From assembly GCA_002683825.1 (NCBI GenBank), contig NYUD01000051.1:1-54637 (forward strand): 54,637 bases of DNA, read 5' to 3'. The stretch is from Planctomycetota bacterium. GTDB lineage: Bacteria > Planctomycetota > UBA1135 > GCA-002686595. The translations under genes and the position numbers were made by a program. The number at the start of each line of letters is the position of its first letter. Within the stretch, counting starts at the first letter, position 1. The notes below the pieces were generated by a model that had not been told where the DNA came from, did no database searches, and saw only the letters and a program-made list of their open reading frames with translations. Shown one piece after another: positions 47,190 to 54,637 of this stretch.

Positions 47190-47253
47190 CGGCCCCTGAG
47201 AGGCTCGTGGACCCGTTCGCTTTTGAAGTCGAAGGGTCTACCCTGCCAGTACC

Positions 47254-49053
47254 TTGTCCCATCGAAAGCCGAGTGCGGATTCGATCCGGCGCCCGTGGAC
47301 CGAGAGGTCGCTTGCGTTTCTTTTCACGACGCTGGCCACGTGGCCGCTGCTGTGGAACCTGCCGCTGCTGACGCGGCTGGCGGACCCGACGCTCGACGAC
47401 TGCATCTACTACTGGAACGACTGGTGGGTCTTCGAGGCCCTCCGGGCAGGAACGAATCCGTTCTTTTGTACCGAGGTGTTCCACCCCCATGGAACGTCCC
47501 TGGTGCTCTCGCCCCTGGCCTTTCCTCTGACCCTGGTCGCGCTTCCGTTTCAGCTGTGGCTCGAGCCCCTGCACGGCGCGGTGGTCGCGACCAAGCTGTG
47601 CATGTTCGCGAGCTTTCCGCTGGCGATCCTGGGGATGGCGCGCTTCCTTCGCCGCACGTTCTCCATGGCTCCGTGGCCGGCCTTCGCGGCCGGCTGTCTC
47701 TTCGCCTTCCTGCCTTTTCGCATGCTGCACCTGGGACGGGTGCACTACCTGATGGGCGCCCTCGTCCCATGGTTCCTCGAGCGGCTCGTCACGAGCCTCC
47801 GGGGTGGGGGACGGAAAGCCTACCTGGGGGCCGGCGGATTCTTTGCACTGGCGGGGGCCTGCGATGCCTCGCTGCTGCCGGAAATGGGCCTCGCGGGGTG
47901 CGCTGTGGTGGCCTTCGAATGGGGCCGGCGCGGTTCGATCGGGCCCCGCGAATTCCTGCAGCGTGCGGGTTGGGCCTTCGGCTGCGGCGGGCTTTTCTTC
48001 GCTCCGCTGCTGATCCCCATGCTGTTCGAGCTGCGCGCCAATCCCGGCTTCGACGTCGTCAGCCAGCTGCGCTTCGAGGAGCGCCCCGATTCCATTCAGC
48101 TCGCCTTTTCGCCCGACCTGAACAACCTGGCCTGGTACACGGCTCCCTCCCTGCACGAAGCGGCCTTTCCCGCCGGATCGGGATTGGCGCAGGGGAGCGC
48201 TGAAAACCGTGTGATCTGGAGCTCCATGCACGGCAAGGCCGGGGGCAGCGGGCTCGGGGTCTTCGCCTCGGCCGTTCTGTTCCTCGCCACCATCGTCGCT
48301 TTCCTGGGCGGGTTGCGTCGTGAGCTGTGGCCCTTTCTGGCTCTCGGGTGCCTGGGAGCCCTCCTGGCCCTGGGCCCCTTCCGACGCATCGGAGACTCGG
48401 TCGTGACGATGCCGCACTACTGGCTGGCGAAGGGAATTCCCGGTCTCGCCGCGGGCCGCTACGTGGCGGCCAACCTGCGCCTCTGTCATCTGGGCCTGGC
48501 CATCGCCGTGGCCTTCGGGGTGCAGCGCCTCTGGAGGTGGGCCGGCCCCGGGCTGGTCGGACTGGCCGCCCTCGCCTGCCTGGGCTGGTGGGCTCGGCCG
48601 TTCCATTACCGGCCGATCGAACACGAGGGGGTGTACGAGGCCGTCGCCGCCGACCCTGCGCCCGGGGCCATCATCGATCTTCCCCACGATTTTCGCCCCA
48701 ACCTGAGGCGCATGGCCCTGGGCCAGGTTCTGCACCGGCGCCGGATGTGCGGCGGGCCGGTCACCCGGGTGCCCCCGGAGCTCGTGCGGGCCTTCACGGA
48801 GGATCTTCTGCCCGTACCGCGACTTCTCGCACCCCCCGCTCCTCGGACGCCAGAGGACCCCGAGCTTCAGGTGGAGATCGCCGAGAACGAGCGGCTCTTG
48901 GCCGAGATCGGAATTCGCTTTGTGATTCTGCGCCGGCGACTTCTGCGGGATCCCGCCCACCTCGCCCGCCTGCGCGGGTACCTGGAGTGCCACCCAAACC
49001 TCAGCGTACGCGAAATCGACGGTCACCTATTGGTCCGGGTCGATCACTGGTAG
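47254..49053 (+). CDS. Polytopic membrane protein, GT-C glycosyltransferase-like
   Basis: 599 residues from TTG 47254, the first start codon after an in-frame stop. About ten or more hydrophobic helices lie between residues 20 and 460, for example LAFLFTTLATWPLLWNLPLL, FLATIVAFLGGL, LVGLAALACLGWW. A DDCIYYWNDWW loop after the first helix and an HPHGTSLVLSP loop are reminiscent of membrane glycosyltransferases that use polyprenyl-phosphate sugars (acidic residues in the first outer loop). The C-terminal ~150 residues are soluble. Function in wall or exopolysaccharide assembly is inference from fold type only. Confidence 0.72.
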   Translation: MSHRKPSADSIRRPWTERSLAFLFTTLATWPLLWNLPLLTRLADPTLDDCIYYWNDWWVFEALRAGTNPFFCTEVFHPHGTSLVLSPLAFPLTLVALPFQLWLEPLHGAVVATKLCMFASFPLAILGMARFLRRTFSMAPWPAFAAGCLFAFLPFRMLHLGRVHYLMGALVPWFLERLVTSLRGGGRKAYLGAGGFFALAGACDASLLPEMGLAGCAVVAFEWGRRGSIGPREFLQRAGWAFGCGGLFFAPLLIPMLFELRANPGFDVVSQLRFEERPDSIQLAFSPDLNNLAWYTAPSLHEAAFPAGSGLAQGSAENRVIWSSMHGKAGGSGLGVFASAVLFLATIVAFLGGLRRELWPFLALGCLGALLALGPFRRIGDSVVTMPHYWLAKGIPGLAAGRYVAANLRLCHLGLAIAVAFGVQRLWRWAGPGLVGLAALACLGWWARPFHYRPIEHEGVYEAVAADPAPGAIIDLPHDFRPNLRRMALGQVLHRRRMCGGPVTRVPPELVRAFTEDLLPVPRLLAPPAPRTPEDPELQVEIAENERLLAEIGIRFVILRRRLLRDPAHLARLRGYLECHPNLSVREIDGHLLVRVDHW

Positions 49054-49084
49054 TTCATGAATCCTCCGGGCTAAACTCCCTCCC

Positions 49085-50275
49085 ATGCCGAAACGTCAAG
49101 GACGTGGCTTCCCGGGGGCCCTGCTCGCGTTGTTGTGTGCGCTGACCGGTTGTCGGGTCGCCGAAGCGCGCATCTGGAACCTGCGCCAAGTGCACAACCT
49201 CGACGGGACACCGCGGCGCCAGGGCAGGACCCAGTCGGACCTCGACTACCTTCTACAGCGCTCGCTATCCTCGATCGAGTTCTCCCAGACGTCGTTCTCC
49301 CAGACGTCGTTCTCGGAGACGAAACCTTCCACCATTCACGATCCCCTGGGAACGTGTTTCAAGAACGTGATCGCCCTGGCGAAGTGCAACCCTGACAAGG
49401 ACTCGGTCGCTGCGCTGCAGGCGGAGGGCTTGGGCTGGCTTGCGGTCGACTGCACCTACGCCCTGTCGCGCGAAGAGGCCGCGCGTGCGCTCGGCCCCCT
49501 GGCCCTGCGCCTGGAGGTTATGAAGGCGGCTGAGCCCGACGGCGAACCCTCCGGCCCCGAGGAGATCAAGTCCGCCTTCGATACCCTGGTTATCGTGGCT
49601 TCGCCCATCGTGCGCGGAGAATCCGGGTCCGTTCTCGACCTGCGCGAGGCCTGCGAGGGGATCGGCGCCGTGCGCCCCGACCGCGCCGCAACCCTCTTGC
49701 TCTTGAAAGCCACGAACGTCCTGCTCGAAGAGGGAGGAAGCAAGACCGCCCTCGATCCTCTGCGCGGTTTGCAACGCTCGCTGGCCCGGCGCGCGGTGGC
49801 GTTCGCGCTGTACGAGGTGATGGACGATGCGGACGGGCGGGTCGCCGCCGGCGGATTGGCGTCGCGCTTGTTGCTCGTGGACGAGGACCGCGAAGCGCTC
49901 CTGCAGGCTGCCATCGCTGATCCTCGCCAGGGGCTGACGCACTTCGAAGAGCTCGCCCTGGAGGCCATCGAATGGATCGCCGCAAACGGTCTGCCCCGGC
50001 CGCCTCCCTCATCCCCTGCGAGTGAGGACTGGGATGAAGAGGATGAGGCCGCACAACTCGAGCGTTGGTGCGCCACCCTCGTACAGCTCCTTTCCGTGGT
50101 GCGCGGCCGCCTGCACCCGGCCACGGCGCGGGCGTTGTCGCGTCTGACGGGCAGGCCCGCGACCCTGCGGCCCGAGCTATGGTCCAGCTGGTGGCTCTGG
50201 GAGCGTGACGGTCCATCGGCCACGACGACCCACGACGATGCCCCGGAAGCCTCCACGAACCGAGTGGATGACTGA
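49085..50275 (+). CDS. Lipoprotein of unknown function
   Basis: 396 residues from ATG 49085. Lipoprotein signal GALLALLCALTGC, cysteine 23. Near residue 66 the protein has a short tandem repeat SFSQT/SFSET, encoded by 15-bp repeats. The rest is helical and Ala/Leu/Glu-rich (ARALGPLALRLEVM, LARRAVAFALYEVMDDADG). I recognise no domain. It overlaps the start of the flippase-like gene (ATG 50268 before the stop at 50273-50275), so the two are translationally coupled and may act together in the envelope. Confidence 0.75.
   Translation: MPKRQGRGFPGALLALLCALTGCRVAEARIWNLRQVHNLDGTPRRQGRTQSDLDYLLQRSLSSIEFSQTSFSQTSFSETKPSTIHDPLGTCFKNVIALAKCNPDKDSVAALQAEGLGWLAVDCTYALSREEAARALGPLALRLEVMKAAEPDGEPSGPEEIKSAFDTLVIVASPIVRGESGSVLDLREACEGIGAVRPDRAATLLLLKATNVLLEEGGSKTALDPLRGLQRSLARRAVAFALYEVMDDADGRVAAGGLASRLLLVDEDREALLQAAIADPRQGLTHFEELALEAIEWIAANGLPRPPPSSPASEDWDEEDEAAQLERWCATLVQLLSVVRGRLHPATARALSRLTGRPATLRPELWSSWWLWERDGPSATTTHDDAPEASTNRVDD
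49280..49324 (+). repeat. 15-bp tandem repeat inside the lipoprotein gene
   Basis: TTCTCCCAGACGTCG occurs twice exactly (49280-49294, 49295-49309) and a third diverged copy (TTCTCGGAGACGAAA) follows to 49324. The unit is a multiple of three, so copy-number changes would keep the frame. Confidence 0.85.
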
Positions 50276-51527
50276 ATCGAAACCCCAGAACGATCCCCAG
50301 AGGCCCGGCGAGCGTCCGGGGATGCGAACCGGCGTGCTCAAGCGATCCTTTGTCGTTCTGCGTCTGGTCGTGGCGGGAGCGATTCTTTACTGGGTGGCTC
50401 GAACCCTGCCCTGGAAAGACGAGCTGTCCTATCGCCTGGACGACGGGGCGGTGCTCTCGAGTGACGGTGTCATCGAAGGCGAATGGAAGGAGTCCCAGGC
50501 CGACTTCATGTTTCTCCCGGGATCCAGACTGGAATCCGGCTGGCCCGAAGAGGCCCTCCAGGCGGCCCACGAGGACGAGGTTCTGCATGTCCAACGGCGG
50601 GGGGCGGCGGGGCGTGGCTACGACTGGCAACCCGGGATGCCGCGTGTCTTCGGGGCCATGGACTCGGGACTGCTCGCGCTCGCCCTGATCCTGCTCTTGT
50701 CGGGCAACCTGACCATCGTGACGCGCTGGTGGCGACTCCTGGCCCTGGCCGGCTGTCCGACGACGTGGTTCAACGCGCTGCGTCTGACCTTCATCGGCTT
50801 GTTCTTCAACGCGGTCATGCCGGGTCAGACCGGAGGCGACCTGGTGAAGGGGATCCTGGCGGCCAAGGAGAATCCAGAGCGACGGGCGGATGCCCTGGTC
50901 TCCGTTCTGGCGGACCGCATCTTCGGGATGCTGGCCCTGGCGATCCTGGCGGTGACCGTGATCCTGGCGGCCGGCGGGCCCTTTCTCGTTCTGCGCCAGG
51001 GGCTCCTGGGGCTACTTCTGACGGTGGTTCTGGGGCTGGGGCTGTATGCGAACAAGTCCTTTCGCAAGAAGATCGGTCTCTCGGCCCTCGTCGATCGCCT
51101 GCCCATCGGCGAGAAGTTGCGCAAGCTGGACGAGGCGGCGCTGCTCTATCTGCGCCATCCGGCCCAGGTCGCCATCGCCTTCGGCTTTTCGTTCCTGAAC
51201 CACTTTTGCGTGGTCCTGGGGGTGTACTTTCTCGGGCGCGCGCTCGGCGTTCCCCTGAAACAGGTCGGGCTCCTGGAATACCTCGTGCTGGTGCCGGTCG
51301 CGAACATCGTCGCAGCGATCCCGCTGGCACCCGGCGGCTGGGGGTTGGGGGAATTGATCTACAGCAAGCTCTTCCAGCTGATCGGCGCCAGCGCTGCGCT
51401 CGGGGTTGCGGTCAGCGTGACCTTCCGCCTGAGCATGCTCCTGATGGGCCTCCTGGGCAGCCCCTTCCTGCTCTTGCCGGGCAACCGCGCCGCGATCCGG
51501 GAAGCGGAAGGGACGCCCGAGACCTGA
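50268..51527 (+). CDS. Lysylphosphatidylglycerol synthase-type (flippase-like) membrane protein
   Basis: 419 residues from ATG 50268, overlapping the previous stop; a start at 50205 is not needed. After a cytoplasmic N-terminus and one helix there is a soluble insert of ~80 residues (about 45-125). The LPG_synthase_TM region follows, with LALILLLSGNLTIVTRWWRLLALAG, FIGLFFNAVMPGQTGGDLVKG, ADRIFGMLALAILAV and EYLVLVPVANIVAAIPLAPGGWGLGE, which is the family's conserved signature (also in AglD and YbhN). Eight or so helices in total. Family members move or modify lipid-linked substrates; no C-terminal transferase domain is present, so a transporter/flippase role is more likely. Confidence 0.83.
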   Translation: MTESKPQNDPQRPGERPGMRTGVLKRSFVVLRLVVAGAILYWVARTLPWKDELSYRLDDGAVLSSDGVIEGEWKESQADFMFLPGSRLESGWPEEALQAAHEDEVLHVQRRGAAGRGYDWQPGMPRVFGAMDSGLLALALILLLSGNLTIVTRWWRLLALAGCPTTWFNALRLTFIGLFFNAVMPGQTGGDLVKGILAAKENPERRADALVSVLADRIFGMLALAILAVTVILAAGGPFLVLRQGLLGLLLTVVLGLGLYANKSFRKKIGLSALVDRLPIGEKLRKLDEAALLYLRHPAQVAIAFGFSFLNHFCVVLGVYFLGRALGVPLKQVGLLEYLVLVPVANIVAAIPLAPGGWGLGELIYSKLFQLIGASAALGVAVSVTFRLSMLLMGLLGSPFLLLPGNRAAIREAEGTPET

Positions 51528-51592
51528 CTTCGGCCTAGGTTGATCCCGCTCGACTCTGGAGAGAAGGCCGGGAGCCGCGTAGGGTTTCAGCC

Positions 51593-52492
51593 GTGAGCTT
51601 GCTCGTCTGCGGAACCCTCGCCTTCGATTCGATCGAAACCCCCTTCGAATCGCGCACCGACATGGTCGGCGGTTCGGCCACCTACTTCGCCCACGCCGCA
51701 CGCTATTTCAGTCCGGTCGGGGTGGTGGGCGTCGTGGGAACCGATTTCCCCGATTCGGTGATCGGGGACTTCTCGTCGCGCGATATCGACAGTCGCGGTA
51801 TCGAGGTCGCCGAGGGCAAGACCTTTCGATGGGCCGGCCGCTACGAGGCCGATTGGAACACGCGAACCACCCTGGATACGCAGCTCAACGTCTTTGCGGA
51901 ATTCGATCCCAAGATCCCCGGCGACTACCGCTCGAGCGACTATCTGTTTCTGGCCAACGCCGAGCCCGCGCTGCAGCGGAAGGCGCTGGATCAGGTCGAA
52001 ACGCCGAAATTCGTCCTGGCGGACACGATGAACCTGTGGATCGAAACCGCACGGGCGGATCTGGACATGCTGTTGCGCGAGGTCGATGGTCTCGTGATCA
52101 ACGACGAGGAAGCGTTCCTGCTCACGGGTAAACGCAACCTCTTCGTGGCTGCGGAAGAGATCCTCAAGATGGGGCCCCGCATACTGATTCTGAAGAAGGG
52201 CGAACACGGCGCGTTCCTGCTCGGTGAAGGCCTGCGCTTTGCCCTGCCGGCCTACCCGGTCGCCGAAGTCGTCGATCCCACCGGGGCGGGGGACTCGTTT
52301 GCAGGTGGTTTCATGGGCTATATCGCGTCCGTGGCGAACGTGGAACCGTCCACGTTGAGGCGCGCGATGCTCTACGGCACGGTCACCGCCTCGTTCTGCG
52401 TGGAAGGCTTCAGCGTCGAGACCCTGGCCCACAGGAATCGGGCGCAGATCGAGTCGCGGTTCGACGAGCTCCATTCACTGCTCTCGGTTTGA
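51593..52492 (+). CDS. PfkB-family sugar/nucleoside kinase
   Basis: 299 residues from GTG 51593. The PfkB signatures are MVGGSATYFAHAARYF near the N-terminus (substrate-side GG) and VVDPTGAGDSFAGGFMGYIA near residue 225 (ATP and catalytic Asp). LILKKGEHGAFLL and DGLVINDEEAFLLTG are the usual intermediate strands. The fold phosphorylates ribose, fructose, nucleosides or similar; the substrate cannot be read from these motifs. The stop overlaps the TTG of the next gene (TTGA), so the two are coupled. Confidence 0.88.
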   Translation: MSLLVCGTLAFDSIETPFESRTDMVGGSATYFAHAARYFSPVGVVGVVGTDFPDSVIGDFSSRDIDSRGIEVAEGKTFRWAGRYEADWNTRTTLDTQLNVFAEFDPKIPGDYRSSDYLFLANAEPALQRKALDQVETPKFVLADTMNLWIETARADLDMLLREVDGLVINDEEAFLLTGKRNLFVAAEEILKMGPRILILKKGEHGAFLLGEGLRFALPAYPVAEVVDPTGAGDSFAGGFMGYIASVANVEPSTLRRAMLYGTVTASFCVEGFSVETLAHRNRAQIESRFDELHSLLSV

Positions 52493-53784
52493 ACGACGGA
52501 AAGAGGACCCGTGGAAAGAGCAGCTCCGGGCGGCGGGGTGGGGGGCGACGGGGGGATTCATCGCACGCGGACGCGGAACCGGGGTTGTTCCGCGAGATCC
52601 TGCTGGCTCCCGATCGCGATCGCGAGAGCGGCGCCTGGCCGGTGGTCTCCCTGTCCCAGGCAGAGGACTTCGATTTCCAAAGCGAGGTGAACCGGCGCTC
52701 GATCCGGCGCGTGGAACTGAGACGGCGGGGCCGGGATCACGGAGCCTGGGCCGTCTTGCATCCGGAGGGCCTGGCGCCGGCGCGGGTGAGACCGAAGCGC
52801 GCGCGGGCGAAACTCATGGAACGCTACTTTGCCGCGCGCCCCATCGTCTTTCGCGGGGCTCTCCCGTCCTCCGCAGGGCTCGACCCCTGCGGAAGCACGG
52901 CCGCGACTCTCGCCGAGGCGGGGGCGCTTGGAAACTGGCTTTCCGGCCGACTCCCGGAGGGGTTCGAGACGCTCCCCCATGCCGTCGAGCTCTACGACCC
53001 CGAGCGGGACCTCGAGCGCATCCTCGTGCGTTTTGAAGAGAAACGCATCTGGGTCAAGACGAGCCGCCTGTCCACGGACGAGAGGGACCGCTCCCTGCGA
53101 CTGCGAATCAGCTTCGGTGAGGAAGGAAGCGATGATGCCAGCCGGGATGAGTCTCGTCATCGCGCGGTGGCGGCGCTCGGTCGCGCGCTCTTCCCGTCCG
53201 TGCAGGGACTGGAGGCGGAATGTGCGTTGCGCGGCACGCTGGAGGAGTTCCTCGGAGGCGCGGTTCTCTTCACCCAGCACATCGGCTACTGGAACGCACC
53301 CGAGGGCGGCGCGTTGTTCCACCACGATGCCTTCGACGAGAGTGTGGAGGGGGGGCAGCGGGGCGTGTTGTACGTGCAGCTCGACGGCTCGACCGCCTGG
53401 CTCGCCCTGTCGATCGAGGACCTGGCCCTGCGCGTGCGGGAGTTCGCGGGCTGGTTCGCGGAGGACGAGCTCGTGGAACTCGCCGCGGAGCTCTTCACCC
53501 CGACCTTCTCGCGCGATGCTTGCCTGGAGCTCAGCGAAGACTACAGAGGTCTGAGACGCGAGCTGGCCCTGCCGGGCTGCGGTCGCCTGGCACCGCTGGT
53601 CAACCGCGGTCCGGAGTTCACGGGCTTTCTGGCGGACGCGGGGCACGCCTCCGTGCTCGAGCCCGGGGACGCGATCCTTCTGCCGAATCACGGCTATGCC
53701 CGAACGGCGATGCACTCGGTCTTTTGCGCCGGTGAGGAGACGGGGCTGGGCCTCTCTCTGGCCCTGCGACGGCGGGCGGAATGA
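52489..53784 (+). CDS. Uncharacterised protein with HxD...H pattern, possibly a cupin/2-oxoglutarate dioxygenase-like fold
   Basis: 431 residues from TTG 52489, overlapping the kinase stop. The first 35 residues are basic and unconserved-looking (GKRTRGKSSSGRRGGGRRGD). Further on, GGALFHHDAFDE (H278-x-D280) and LEPGDAILLPNHGYARTAMHS (H401, H409) have the spacing and strand context of a double-stranded beta-helix iron site as in JmjC-like or cupin proteins; VLYVQLDGSTAWLAL is the strand between. No family is named with confidence. It is coupled at both ends (TTGA upstream, ATGA with thpR downstream), so its role is probably tied to the kinase and RNA phosphodiesterase run. Confidence 0.65.
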   Translation: MNDGKRTRGKSSSGRRGGGRRGDSSHADAEPGLFREILLAPDRDRESGAWPVVSLSQAEDFDFQSEVNRRSIRRVELRRRGRDHGAWAVLHPEGLAPARVRPKRARAKLMERYFAARPIVFRGALPSSAGLDPCGSTAATLAEAGALGNWLSGRLPEGFETLPHAVELYDPERDLERILVRFEEKRIWVKTSRLSTDERDRSLRLRISFGEEGSDDASRDESRHRAVAALGRALFPSVQGLEAECALRGTLEEFLGGAVLFTQHIGYWNAPEGGALFHHDAFDESVEGGQRGVLYVQLDGSTAWLALSIEDLALRVREFAGWFAEDELVELAAELFTPTFSRDACLELSEDYRGLRRELALPGCGRLAPLVNRGPEFTGFLADAGHASVLEPGDAILLPNHGYARTAMHSVFCAGEETGLGLSLALRRRAE

Positions 53785-54374
53785 ATCCGCGGGCGGTGGT
53801 GTTTCTCGCCCTCCGGGTCCCCGGCGGGCTGGCCCACGAGCTCATGCAGCGCGCTACCGGCTCGCTCGGGGGGGATCGGGCCCTGCGCCACTATCGGCTG
53901 GCGCGGGTCGAGGGGCTGCACCTCACGCTCTTCTACCTGGGGGATACGGCTCGCGCCGGGCTGGAAAGCCTGTGCGGGCACGTGCGCCCCGCGGTGCAAG
54001 CCGTCCCACGGCCCGTGCTGCGGCTGGGAGGCGGTGGTGGCTTTCCGCGGCGCGGGCGCGAGCGCGTTCTCTGGATGGGTGCCGACGAGGCGCCGGAGAG
54101 CGGGGGGGGGCTGGCTTCTCTTCGGGACGCGGTCCTGCGAGCGGTGTCCGCTTTCGGAGTCGATACCCGGGAGGAGAGTACTCGCCCCTTCGTCCCGCAC
54201 ATCACCCTCGCCCGGCCCCGCCGGGGGAATCCGGACGTTCCTGGGGCTTTCTATGCCTTCGAGCTGGACGGCACCTGGAGTCCCGAGGCGGTGGAATTGA
54301 TCGAATCCGTTCGGGGGGCTGGGGCCGCCGTCTACAGGACGCTCGAAGAATTCCCGCTCGCGGATCCGGAATAG
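53781..54374 (+). CDS. thpR: RNA 2',3'-cyclic phosphodiesterase (LigT/ThpR)
   Basis: 197 residues from ATG 53781, overlapping the preceding stop (ATGA). The two catalytic HxTx motifs are HLTLFYLG (near residue 48) and HITLAR (near 140), as in the 2H phosphodiesterase family. Opening VVFLALRVPGGLAHEL matches the N-terminal strand of LigT. It opens 2',3'-cyclic phosphates at RNA ends; the in vivo substrate is uncertain even in well-studied bacteria. thpR upstream of recA is a common arrangement. A terminator follows at once, so recA is separately transcribed. Confidence 0.92.
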   Translation: MNPRAVVFLALRVPGGLAHELMQRATGSLGGDRALRHYRLARVEGLHLTLFYLGDTARAGLESLCGHVRPAVQAVPRPVLRLGGGGGFPRRGRERVLWMGADEAPESGGGLASLRDAVLRAVSAFGVDTREESTRPFVPHITLARPRRGNPDVPGAFYAFELDGTWSPEAVELIESVRGAGAAVYRTLEEFPLADPE

Positions 54375-54376
54375 CT

Positions 54377-54408
54377 CGCAACCCTTCCCCGAAGGTTGCG
54401 GTCTTTTT
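54377..54408 (+). terminator. Rho-independent terminator between thpR and recA
   Basis: CGCAACCCTTC (54377-54387) pairs with GAAGGTTGCG (54391-54400) with one bulged C and a CCC loop, and TTTTT follows at 54404-54408. It starts three bases after the thpR stop. Confidence 0.85.
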
Positions 54409-54537
54409 CACCCCCTTTTGCGTTGCGGGCAGGGCGTTCGTTTTGCAAAACCGCACCCTGCGAGATCGGCGGCCTGGGGGGGTCGTTTCGTTCGACTCAG
54501 CCCAGCACCCCTTTCAAGACACGAAGGACCCTCCGAC

Positions 54538-54637
54538 ATGAGCGTTTCCAAGGGCAAGGCCCGCTCCCCCCAGAACGGCGAAAAGGTCGCCAAAGAGAAG
54601 AATCGCGCACTCAGCGCCGCTATCGCCGAGATCGAGA
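54538..54637 (+). CDS. recA: RecA recombinase (N-terminal fragment, cut by window edge)
   Basis: Only the first 33 codons are present, from ATG 54538 with AAGGA nine bases upstream, and the frame is open to the right edge. The start MSVSKGKARSPQNG is a variable N-terminal extension, and EKNRALSAAIAEIE is the conserved helix that opens RecA (compare EKQKALAAALGQIE in E. coli). RecA forms filaments on single-stranded DNA for recombination and SOS induction. The promoter region is 54409-54537; I saw no recognisable LexA box. Confidence 0.88.
   Translation, partial: MSVSKGKARSPQNGEKVAKEKNRALSAAIAEIE

Noticed and set aside
46939..49026. 695-residue open frame on the minus strand
   Set aside because: Antisense to the small charged protein and the membrane protein. 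Its composition is Gln/Glu/Arg/Gly-rich with no hydrophobic core, as expected of a shadow frame.

Overview
The window is high-GC, gene-dense bacterial chromosome with short spacers and many GTG/TTG starts. It carries numerous lipoprotein signal peptides, secreted PQQ-type beta-propellers, HEAT-repeat and IPT/TIG-repeat proteins, a CxxCH-rich multihaem cytochrome, and a broken secreted protein of a type I associate with planctomycete genomes. A Planctomycetota member is my best guess. This rests on gene content alone; no rRNA is present to test it.

Layout. 1-3703 (minus): a giant secreted protein, a metallo-beta-lactamase domain followed by at least ten IPT/TIG repeats, running off the left edge. 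3704-4921: 1.2 kb with no supportable gene. 4922-7941: a YfaZ-like outer-membrane protein, a glutaminyl cyclase and a PQQ-like propeller. 8148-13537: a signalling island, with a membrane vWA-FHA-like protein divergent from a TerY-like vWA / PP2C / YegI-like kinase triad (YegL-YegK-YegI type). 13539-17284: an octahaem cytochrome lipoprotein with a small membrane protein, and a second PQQ propeller. 17427-28304: bL28, an MsrA-MsrB lipoprotein, an M3 peptidase, an S15 peptidase, a DEAD-box helicase, a HEAT-repeat protein and a cold-shock protein. 28442-29170: a pseudogene with an in-frame amber codon.

29300-45027 is mostly RNA and translation housekeeping: tRNA-Asn, GluQ, AhcY, a GreA-type factor fused to a large helical domain, Dus, an HI0933-type flavoprotein, PcnB, tRNA-Trp, RsmG and tRNA-Leu. 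Interspersed are a degenerate amidohydrolase and a sulfatase-fold lipoprotein lacking the formylglycine cysteine. 45225-46833: smpB, ssrA (tmRNA), an unexplained stretch ending in a clear intrinsic terminator, and an RRM protein. 46935-54374: envelope and membrane proteins, then a tightly coupled pfkB / HxD-motif protein / thpR run ending in a terminator. recA starts at 54538 and is cut by the window edge.

How they work together. SmpB and tmRNA form the trans-translation pair. GluQ, Dus, PcnB and RsmG modify or process RNA. The kinase, phosphatase and two vWA proteins plausibly form one phospho-signalling unit, with the FHA-like domain as reader (inference). The octahaem cytochrome and the four-helix protein 11 bases downstream look like one electron-transfer unit.
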